Source: an uncultured Bacteroidota bacterium (GTDB lineage Bacteria > Bacteroidota > Bacteroidia > Chitinophagales > Chitinophagaceae). From it: a stretch of 64,000 bases of DNA. The first letter of the stretch is position 1, and each line of letters opens with the position of its first letter. The notes beneath the pieces are model-generated. The model ran no database searches, was not told the DNA's origin, and saw nothing but the letters and a program-made list of their open reading frames with translations. A program made the translations under genes and the position numbers. Shown here piece by piece: positions 55,347 to 61,992 of the stretch. Location of the stretch: positions 62,001-126,000 of the forward strand of contig CAIJFI010000001.1 in the NCBI GenBank assembly GCA_903819975.1, given 5' to 3'.

Positions 55347-56187
55347 TTAGCAACATCCAGATCCTGGAGTGCAAGTGCTTGTTGGTTTTTCGGCGTAAAC
55401 AGTTACCGAAAAAATACCTAAATCCGATTGATTGAATTTTGCAATTTCGGCTTCTGATAAATAATTTTTTAAAATATCATTAGGAATTACAATTGGTTTT
55501 TCTTTTTGTAACACCACATTTTTAAAGCCACATGTATTGATTAACTCTAAATACACTTGCTTTTGAATGGCGCCACTTACACAACCGGCATACATTTCAG
55601 CTGCATTGCGTAATTCGTTTGGCAAGGCACCTACTAACACTACATCTGAAATACTAAAGTGACCACCTGGTTTTAATACTCTGTATATATCGGTTAATAC
55701 TGCATGTTTATTAGGCACTAAGTTTAAAACGCAATTGCTTACTACAACGTCTGCAACATTAGCAGTTATTGGCATGTTTTCAATGTCGCCTTGTCTAAAC
55801 TCAACATTATGGTATCCCATTTTTTCGGCATTCGCGCGTGCCTTCTCAATCATTGCTGGCGTAAAATCAACGCCAATTACTTTTCCAGTCACGCCCGTGC
55901 TTCTTCTTGCTACAAAGCAATCATTGCCAGCACCCGAACCTAAATCTACAACTACATCACCTTCTTTTAATTTTTGCAAATTCAGTTGGTAAGCCACAGC
56001 CTAATCCTAAATCGGCATCTGCAACATAGCCTTCCATTTTTGTATAATCGTCTGACATGATATTGTACACTTCTGTACTGCATCCACCTGCACCACAACA
56101 TGATGACATATTTGTTTCTTTGTCCTGTAACGCAATCTCGCTGTACTTTGCTTTTACAATTTCTTTTAGTTCTAATTCTGTTTTCAT
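55347..56187 (-). pseudogene. arsM: Frameshifted arsenite methyltransferase
   Basis: Two frames together make one arsenite S-adenosylmethionine methyltransferase. The N-terminal piece (56187 to 55957) begins MKTELELKEIVKAKYSEIA and ends GLGCGLPTEFAKIKRR. The C-terminal piece (from about 55990 down to 55347) carries KEGDVVVDLGSGAGNDC, the SAM site, and ends CTPGSGCC. The frames are joined by dropping one base in the A4 run of the coding strand (T4 at 55965-55968), restoring FAKIKEGDVVVDLGSG. The arsenic-binding cysteines (GLGCG, SNCVLNL, GCVSGA) are kept. It is either a recent loss or a sequencing error in a homopolymer. Confidence 0.85.
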
Positions 56188-56250
56188 GTTACTAATTTGT
56201 ACAAATTTCGCACTATTTGGAGTAATACAAATAGGAGGTTATGCACATTA

Positions 56251-56281
56251 AAAAAGCCTAGTCTTTTGAACTAGGCTTTTA
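56251..56281 (-). terminator. Terminator of the alanine dehydrogenase gene
   Basis: The stem AAAAGCCTAGT pairs with ACTAGGCTTTT around a short loop. On the minus strand it is followed by a T run and lies 25 bp after the alanine dehydrogenase stop. Confidence 0.85.
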
Positions 56282-56305
56282 GGCTTATAAACACCAAATG
56301 AAAAT

Positions 56306-57394
56306 TTATGCGCTTGCTAATGCATCGGCTACACCCTTGTGTAAAACCTTGCCTGCTCTAATATTTAATCCTTTTGCTAATGCTGGATTTTCGGCACATG
56401 CTTTTTCCCATCCTTTGTTTGCAATTGATATTGCGTAAGGTAAAGTTGCTTGTGTTAATGCACGTGTAGATGTTTGTGGAACTGCTCCTGGCATATTCGC
56501 AACACAATAGTGTGTTACATTATCGATAGTGAATACTGGATTTTCGTGTGTTGTTGGTTTACATGTTTCAATACATCCACCTTGGTCAACAGCTACGTCC
56601 ACAATAACCGAACCCGCTTCCATTAATTTTAAATCTTCCTTCTTCACTAAATGTGGCGCTTTTGCACCATGTAATAATACGGCACCAATTAATAAATCGG
56701 TCGTTGCTAATTTTTCTTTAATTGCTAAGATGGTAGAATATTGTGTTACTACGTTTGCTGGCATTACATCACTTAAGTATCTTAATCTTGCTAAGTTGGT
56801 ATCCATCAAGGTTACGTTAGCGCCTAGTCCTGCAGCCATTTTAGCGGCTTGTGTTCCAACAATACCACCACCAATTACTAATACTTCTGCTGGTTTTACA
56901 CCTGGCACACCACCTAGTAATTTTCCTTTGCCACCAAATGGTTTTCCTAAATAATAAGCACCCACATTAATAGCCATTCTTCCAGCTACTTCTGACATGG
57001 GAACTAATAATGGTAATGATCCGTCTGCTAATTCTACAGTTTCATATGCAATACAAACTGCATTAGACTTCATCATCGCTTCTGTCAATTCTCTTGAAGC
57101 TGCAAAGTGGAAATATGTAAATAATATTTGTCCCGCTTTGATATAAGGAAACTCTACAGCCAAAGGCTCTTTTACTTTAATAATCATTTCAGCAATTTCA
57201 TACACTTCCTTGGCAGTGTTCAAAATGCTAGCGCCAACTGCTTTGTATGCTTCGTCAGAAAATCCTGAACCAGCTCCGGCGTTGGTTTCTACATATATAG
57301 TGTGACCTTGTCTAACTAGTGCGTCTGCACCTTCTGGAGTTAAACCTACTCTGTACTCTTGAATCTTGATTTCTTTTGGGCAACCTATTATCAT
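56306..57394 (-). CDS. ald: Alanine dehydrogenase
   Basis: A 362-residue NAD-dependent enzyme that interconverts L-alanine and pyruvate plus ammonium. The substrate residues are the Lys of IIKVKEPLAVEF (near residue 74) and His of LFTYFHFAASRE (near 95). The Rossmann motif VLVIGGGIVGTQAAKMAAGLG and YCVANMPGAVPQTSTRALT are characteristic. The start MIIGCPKEIKIQEYRVGLTP is typical. It is divergent from an Lrp/AsnC regulator, a classic arrangement for control by that regulator. Confidence 0.96.
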   Translation of the reverse strand: MIIGCPKEIKIQEYRVGLTPEGADALVRQGHTIYVETNAGAGSGFSDEAYKAVGASILNTAKEVYEIAEMIIKVKEPLAVEFPYIKAGQILFTYFHFAASRELTEAMMKSNAVCIAYETVELADGSLPLLVPMSEVAGRMAINVGAYYLGKPFGGKGKLLGGVPGVKPAEVLVIGGGIVGTQAAKMAAGLGANVTLMDTNLARLRYLSDVMPANVVTQYSTILAIKEKLATTDLLIGAVLLHGAKAPHLVKKEDLKLMEAGSVIVDVAVDQGGCIETCKPTTHENPVFTIDNVTHYCVANMPGAVPQTSTRALTQATLPYAISIANKGWEKACAENPALAKGLNIRAGKVLHKGVADALASA

Positions 57395-57514
57395 AATATT
57401 TGTTTTTATTACTGCATAAATATCATCAAAAAGGAAATATTTTGAAATATTCGTTCATATTCAGGAAATAATACTAATAATTTATAATATTTAAGGAATT
57501 GTCGGTAATTTAGA

Positions 57515-57536
57515 CTGCCAATTGGCTTGTTGGCAG
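57515..57536. promoter_or_regulatory. Nested palindromes between ald and lrp
   Basis: GCCAATTGGC (57517-57526) is a perfect 10-bp palindrome. CTGCCAA and TTGGCAG form a second inverted repeat with 7-bp arms, sharing the left half. It lies 30-50 bp before the Lrp/AsnC start and may be its autoregulatory operator. Confidence 0.45.
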
Positions 57537-57566
57537 AAATAATTCCTTTACATAAAAGAGTGACCT

Positions 57567-58025
57567 ATGAACCTTGACACAATTGATACCGCCATTTTGC
57601 GCATTCTCCAAAAAAACGCATTGGCAAAAATTAAAGATATTAGTGCAGAAGTGAATCTATCTATGAGTCCAACGCACGATCGCATTAAACGTTTGGAGTC
57701 CGAAGGTTATATTCAAGGATATGTTGGCATATTAGATAGAAAAAAAATTGACCTAGGATTAATTGTTCATTGTCATGTGACTTTAGATAAACAAACGCGT
57801 AATAATTTTTCCGAGTTTGAGCAAATCATTGCGCAATATCCAGAAGTTATTTCATGTAGTTTAGTGTCTGGCAATTTTGATTATTTTTTAAAGCTAGTGT
57901 CTAAAGATGTTGAAACTTATAATAAGTTTTACCAAGAAAAATTAGCTGTACTTCCCATGGTTGCACATATCAATAGTTTGTTTGTTATGGATGAAATTAA
58001 AACTACTACGGCACTGCCATTATAA
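57567..58025 (+). CDS. Lrp/AsnC-family transcription regulator
   Basis: A 152-residue regulator. The N-terminal winged HTH reads LDTIDTAILRILQKNALAKIKDISAEVNLSMSPTHDRIKRLESEGYIQGY. The C-terminal RAM/ActD ligand-binding domain includes YPEVISCSLVSGNFDYFLKLV and VMDEIKTTTALPL. Divergent from ald, it most likely activates ald with alanine or another amino acid as effector and represses itself. The target assignment comes from neighbourhood and is inference. Confidence 0.92.
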   Translation: MNLDTIDTAILRILQKNALAKIKDISAEVNLSMSPTHDRIKRLESEGYIQGYVGILDRKKIDLGLIVHCHVTLDKQTRNNFSEFEQIIAQYPEVISCSLVSGNFDYFLKLVSKDVETYNKFYQEKLAVLPMVAHINSLFVMDEIKTTTALPL

Positions 58026-58068
58026 ACAAGGTGTCACAAAAATATATTTACTACTAAATAATTATAAC

Positions 58069-58683
58069 ATGTACGATATTTCTTATTTCAAAGCTAAAGA
58101 TCATCAAGAAGTAATTGATTTTATGCAAGTCAATCCTTTTGTAACAATTTGCGGAGTGGATGCAAATGGATTTCCTGTTGCAACGCAAGTGCCTGTTTTA
58201 ATTAAAATTATAAATGACCAATTAGTAATAAGTGGGCACGTAATGCGCAAGCAGGATCATACCATTGCTTTTGAAATGAATAAAAATGTACTTGTGTTGT
58301 TCACTGGACCGTCTGCATTTGTAAGTGGTAGTTGGTATACAGACAAGACCATGGGGAGTACTTGGAATTACCAATCGGTGCATGCTAAAGGTAAATTAGA
58401 GATAAAGGACAGCGCACACTTACTTTCTTTGTTAACAGCACTTACAGCGCATTTTGAGGAAGATCCAAATGCTTCTAGTCAGGTAAAAAATCTTTCTGCA
58501 GCATACATGGAGCAGAACATGAAAGCTATTTACTCCTTTGATATTGTAGTAGAAAATTTACAACATGTTTTTAAACTTAGTCAAAACAGAGACGACGTTT
58601 CGCATGAAAATATTAAAGCCGAATTAAGTAAGGGAACGCCTGCGTGCAAACATATGGCAGCAGCTATGACGCGCAAAAAATAA
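58069..58683 (+). CDS. PaiB-like FMN-binding protein
   Basis: A 204-residue protein of the PaiB/pyridoxamine-oxidase-like FMN-binding split-barrel family. The start MYDISYFKAKDHQEVIDFMQ, the strand PFVTICGVDANGFPVATQVPVLI and the block LVLFTGPSAFVSGSWYTDKTMGSTWNYQSVHAKGKLEI are typical. The frame opens at 57961, overlapping the regulator gene, but family similarity starts at the ATG at 58069. PaiB is described as a negative transcription regulator in Bacillus, but most homologues lack direct evidence. Confidence 0.87.
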   Translation: MYDISYFKAKDHQEVIDFMQVNPFVTICGVDANGFPVATQVPVLIKIINDQLVISGHVMRKQDHTIAFEMNKNVLVLFTGPSAFVSGSWYTDKTMGSTWNYQSVHAKGKLEIKDSAHLLSLLTALTAHFEEDPNASSQVKNLSAAYMEQNMKAIYSFDIVVENLQHVFKLSQNRDDVSHENIKAELSKGTPACKHMAAAMTRKK

Positions 58684-58702
58684 TTTGACGCGGCTTGAAG
58701 TA

Positions 58703-59098
58703 TTATTTTGCTGGCTGAATTAAATCCCAAAGATTTCCATAAATATCTTTAAATACTGCAACGGTTCCATATTCTTCGTCGTGTGGAGGAATTGTAAACT
58801 CAACGCCTTTTGAATTGTAGTTTTCGTAATCTCTGTAAAAATCATCAGTGTATAAAAATAAAAACACACGGCCACCTGTTTGGTAACCAATAAATTTTTC
58901 TTGTTCTTCTGTCGCTGCTTTTGCTAATAATAATGTACACCCATTTTCGGCACCAGTTGGCTGCACCATTACCCATCTTTTTGTTTCAGATAAAACCGTG
59001 TCCTCAATTAATTTAAACCCCAAAGTGTTTGTGTAATAATTAATTGCTTCATCATAATCTCTTACAACAACTGCAATATGTGCTAGACTTTGTTTCAT
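58703..59098 (-). CDS. VOC-superfamily (glyoxalase-like) protein
   Basis: A 131-residue protein made of two beta-alpha-beta-beta-beta units. It begins MKQSLAHIAVVVRDYDEAINYYTNTLGFKL and ends AVFKDIYGNLWDLIQPAK, the standard VOC frame with a first-strand His and a C-terminal acidic metal-ligand region. The substrate cannot be inferred. It may be a dioxygenase- or glyoxalase-type enzyme or an antibiotic-binding protein. It is divergent from the HAD gene and single-gene. Confidence 0.85.
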   Translation of the reverse strand: MKQSLAHIAVVVRDYDEAINYYTNTLGFKLIEDTVLSETKRWVMVQPTGAENGCTLLLAKAATEEQEKFIGYQTGGRVFLFLYTDDFYRDYENYNSKGVEFTIPPHDEEYGTVAVFKDIYGNLWDLIQPAK

Positions 59099-59113
59099 AT
59101 TTCAAAGATAGAT

Positions 59114-59121
59114 TACCTTTG
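59114..59121 (+). promoter_or_regulatory. -7 promoter element for HAD phosphatase
   Basis: TACCTTTG fits TAnnTTTG, with TTTG at 59089-59092 as a -33 element 21 bp upstream. It ends 14 bp before the ATG at 59136, so the leader is very short. Confidence 0.55.
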
Positions 59122-59135
59122 TTCAAATTTTAATT

Positions 59136-59750
59136 ATGGCAGCTACAAAAAATTTGATTTTTGATTTAGGCAATGTGTTGTATGATATTGACTTTTCAAA
59201 AATGTATGCTGCTTTTGATACTTTAGGTATTCCAAATTTCGAGAACCACTTTACCTTAAATAAATCAGATCAAATTTTCTTTGATTTAGAAAAAGGCTTG
59301 ATTAATGAACAAGAATTTTGTGATGGTTTTAATGCGTTATATAAATTGTCTTTGTCCAATGATCAAATTGTTGGTGCTTGGAATTCCTTGCTAATTGGGT
59401 ATAGAAAAGAGAGTATTGAATGGATAAAGAAGCATAATAGTATTTACCCGACTTTTTTATACTCCAATACCAATCAGATCCATTATGATTATTTTATCCC
59501 TCAATATGCCCAAGAAATAGGCGGAAACTTCGAAAATTTGTTCAAAACGTCCTATTTTTCGCATAAAATGGGTCAAAGAAAGCCCGATCCGGCCTCTTTT
59601 CAGCATATTTTGGGAAAAGAAGGATTGGTGGCTCAGGAAACTTTATTTATAGACGACAATGAGCCAAATGTGATTGCCGCGGCTTCGGTTGGCCTACAAG
59701 TTTTGTATTTGCAGCCAGGTATGAGGGTGGAAAAGGATTTGGTTCTTTAA
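59136..59750 (+). CDS. HAD-superfamily hydrolase (YihX-like)
   Basis: A 204-residue HAD phosphatase. Motif I is LIFDLGNVLYDIDF with nucleophile D10, close to the E. coli YihX sequence, motif II is FLYSNTNQIHYDYF (with S/T in TLYSNT-like context), the Lys of motif III is in FSHKMGQRKPDPASF, and motif IV is TLFIDDNEPNV. A helical cap is inserted after motif I. YihX dephosphorylates glucose-1-phosphate, but the substrate here is unproven. Confidence 0.87.
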   Translation: MAATKNLIFDLGNVLYDIDFSKMYAAFDTLGIPNFENHFTLNKSDQIFFDLEKGLINEQEFCDGFNALYKLSLSNDQIVGAWNSLLIGYRKESIEWIKKHNSIYPTFLYSNTNQIHYDYFIPQYAQEIGGNFENLFKTSYFSHKMGQRKPDPASFQHILGKEGLVAQETLFIDDNEPNVIAAASVGLQVLYLQPGMRVEKDLVL

Positions 59751-59768
59751 GCGCCTTATATCAAGCAA

Positions 59769-60032
59769 CTATTTCTTAACTTCTTCAAAATCAATGTATT
59801 CTGCTTCAACAGCTACTTCTTTTTTGGGAGCATTTGAAGCTTGGTTGCTACTTTGAGTACCAGATTGTGCACTTGCATTTTGGGCCTGTTTGAATGCTTC
59901 TGCCTGTTGTCTTTGCATTTGCTCCATATTTCGTTTCACCGACTTTATGCCTTTGCTAACTGGTACCACTACCTCAAATATAACCTTATAAAGCAGGTAA
60001 ATAATTAGCCCATCAATTATAAATTTCCACAT
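59769..60032 (-). CDS. DUF4834 family small membrane protein
   Basis: An 87-residue protein with one N-terminal membrane helix (FIIDGLIIYLLYKVIFEVVVPV) followed by a basic linker (SKGIKSVKRNMEQMQRQQ), a Gln/Ala/Ser-rich low-complexity region and an acidic end (YIDFEEVKK). This is the layout of DUF4834, a Bacteroidota family of unknown function often found upstream of rimP-type genes. It is divergent from the rimP operon. Confidence 0.75.
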   Translation of the reverse strand: MWKFIIDGLIIYLLYKVIFEVVVPVSKGIKSVKRNMEQMQRQQAEAFKQAQNASAQSGTQSSNQASNAPKKEVAVEAEYIDFEEVKK

Positions 60033-60062
60033 AATGCAAAAATAGGGTACTATATAATATTA

Positions 60063-60094
60063 TTGGGTGATTTCATCACGTTTTATTACCTTTG
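60063..60094 (+). promoter_or_regulatory. Promoter of the rimP-nusA-infB operon
   Basis: A TTG at 60063-60065 and TACCTTTG at 60087-60094 form a Bacteroidota -33/-7 pair with a 21-bp spacer, the same spacing as the promoter at 59089-59121. Transcription would start near 60100, leaving a leader of about 50 nt before rimP. Confidence 0.6.
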
Positions 60095-60115
60095 TTCCAG
60101 AATAAGCAGAGAAAT

Positions 60116-60147
60116 GAAGGGAACGAAATCGTTCCCTTCTTCTTTTT
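60116..60147 (+). terminator. Terminator-like hairpin in the rimP leader
   Basis: Perfect 11-bp arms (GAAGGGAACGA and TCGTTCCCTTC, 60116-60126 and 60129-60139) are followed by TTCTTTTTT. The structure lies between the predicted promoter and the rimP ATG at 60153. No plus-strand gene ends upstream within range, so it is best read as a leader attenuator or a structured 5' end. Confidence 0.65.
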
Positions 60148-60152
60148 TAACT

Positions 60153-60623
60153 ATGGAAGTAAACGATTTAAAAGAAAGGGTACACGGTATAATTGAGCCT
60201 CTATTAGTAGAGGATCCAGAATATTTTTTAGTGTGGATTAAGGTAAAACCAGGCCACATTATAAGAGTGTACCTAGACGGAGACAACGGGTTGCCTATTC
60301 AAAAGTGTATTTACTTTAACCGTAAATTATACAGGGCCATTGAGGAAGCGGGTTGGTTCCCAGACGGTGACTTTGCTTTAGAAGTTTCTTCACCAGGCGT
60401 TGACGAACCATTGCTATTAAAAAGACAATACAATAAAAATATAAATCGTAAGGTAGAAGTAGAATTATTAGACGGCACTAAAAAAGAGGGTACGTTAACT
60501 ACTGTCGCAGAGGCGGATATTATTATTGAGTGGACAGAAGGAAAGGGTAAAAAAGCAACCCAGCACCAATTGCTTATTCCGTTTGAGAATATTAAATCAA
60601 CTATAGTTCAAATTCAATTTTAA
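60153..60623 (+). CDS. rimP: Ribosome maturation factor RimP
   Basis: A 156-residue factor for 30S subunit maturation. The start MEVNDLKERVHGIIEPLL, the segment FALEVSSPGVDEPLL with the SSPGVD hallmark, and the C-terminal SH3-like part (NRKVEVELLDGTKKEGTL) are typical. The frame is open to 60063 from a TTG, but that portion includes the promoter and hairpin, so the ATG at 60153 is preferred. nusA follows 38 bp downstream. Confidence 0.93.
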   Translation: MEVNDLKERVHGIIEPLLVEDPEYFLVWIKVKPGHIIRVYLDGDNGLPIQKCIYFNRKLYRAIEEAGWFPDGDFALEVSSPGVDEPLLLKRQYNKNINRKVEVELLDGTKKEGTLTTVAEADIIIEWTEGKGKKATQHQLLIPFENIKSTIVQIQF

Positions 60624-60661
60624 CAAATCATCAAGCGAAAAGCTTGAAAAAAAATTATGTT

Positions 60662-61912
60662 ATGGCAAGTATAAATTTGATTGAAGCCTTTCAGGAGTTT
60701 AAAGACGCAGAAAGCATTGATCGTCCCACGATGATGAAAGTGGTAGAGGATGTTTTTAAAACTTTACTAAGAAAAAAATATGGTAGCGACGAAAATTTCG
60801 ACGTTATCGTGAACGCTGAAAAAGGTGACTTAGAAATAATTCGTCGTCGTGAAATTCGTCCTGATGATGACGTTGATAATCCTTTAGCTGAGGTTTCTTA
60901 CTCTGACGCAATCAAGATAGAGCCTGACTTTGAGATAGGTGAGGAATTATTAGAGGAAGTAAATATTTACGATTTTGGTCGTCGTGCTATCTTAGCTGCA
61001 AAGCAAACTTTAGCATCTCGCATAAACGATTTAAAAAAGAATGCATTAGTTAAAAAATATTCTGATAGAATAGGCGAAATTATCAATGCTGAAATTTATC
61101 AGGTTTGGAAAAAAGAAGTTTTGTTATTAGACGAAGAAGGAAATGAATTAATTCTTCCTAAGACTGAACAAATTCCTCAAGACTTTTTTAAGAAAGGAGA
61201 AAACATCAGAGCAGTAATTGCACGTGTGGATATGAAAAACAATTCACCTGTAATTATCTTATCTAGAACAAGTCCTTTATTCCTTGCTAAATTATTAGAG
61301 ATTGAAGTACCTGAAATTTTTGATGGCTTAATCACTATCAAGAAAATTGTTCGTGAGCCAGGTGAGCGTGCTAAAGTAGCAGTTGAATCATTTGATGATC
61401 GTATCGATCCAGTAGGTGCTTGTGTGGGAATGAAAGGTTCTCGTATTCATGGAATTGTTCGTGAATTGAAAAACGAAAATATCGATGTAATCAACTTTAC
61501 TACTAACACACAATTATTAATTCAACGTTCATTGACGCCAGCTAAAATTAGCTTCATGAATTTGGATAACGATCGCAAGCGTGCCGAAGTGTATTTGCAA
61601 GCAGATCAAGTGTCATTAGCAATTGGTCGTCGTGGTGTTAACATCAAATTGGCTTCTGAATTAACAGGATACGAATTGGATGTTTACCGTGAAGACGAGG
61701 AAGTGGTTGACGAATTTGATATTGATATGGATGAATTTACAGATGAAATTGAAACATGGATTATCGACGAATTTAAGCGTGTAGGTTGTGATACGGGCCG
61801 TGCAGTATTAAAATTAAGCGCCGATGAATTAGAAAGAAGAACAGACTTGGAAAAAGAAACGATTGCTGAAGTGCGTCGTGTCTTACAAGAAGAGTTTGAC
61901 AAAGGTGAATAA
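60662..61912 (+). CDS. nusA: Transcription termination/antitermination factor NusA
   Basis: A 416-residue RNA polymerase-binding factor. It begins MASINLIEAFQEFKDAESIDR, the usual Bacteroidota start. An N-terminal polymerase-binding domain, an S1 domain (about residues 135-200), and two KH domains follow (GACVGMKGSRIHGIVRELKNENIDV and AIGRRGVNIKLASELTGYELDV). A short C-terminal helix-hairpin module (GCDTGRAVLKLSADELERRTDLE) ends it. The frame opens six codons earlier, but the ATG at 60662 matches the family. Co-transcription with rimP and infB is standard. Confidence 0.95.
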   Translation: MASINLIEAFQEFKDAESIDRPTMMKVVEDVFKTLLRKKYGSDENFDVIVNAEKGDLEIIRRREIRPDDDVDNPLAEVSYSDAIKIEPDFEIGEELLEEVNIYDFGRRAILAAKQTLASRINDLKKNALVKKYSDRIGEIINAEIYQVWKKEVLLLDEEGNELILPKTEQIPQDFFKKGENIRAVIARVDMKNNSPVIILSRTSPLFLAKLLEIEVPEIFDGLITIKKIVREPGERAKVAVESFDDRIDPVGACVGMKGSRIHGIVRELKNENIDVINFTTNTQLLIQRSLTPAKISFMNLDNDRKRAEVYLQADQVSLAIGRRGVNIKLASELTGYELDVYREDEEVVDEFDIDMDEFTDEIETWIIDEFKRVGCDTGRAVLKLSADELERRTDLEKETIAEVRRVLQEEFDKGE

Positions 61913-61992
61913 CCTTTGAATTAGAAGTATATTTGTATTAGGTGACTCGTCCCGCGTCATCTTAAGAATGAACTGGGACAAAAAACAACAGA

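Noticed and set aside
61913-61992. tRNA or structured RNA between nusA and infB
   Set aside because: Only a weak GTCCC/GGGAC pairing is visible, with no cloverleaf and no conserved tRNA boxes.
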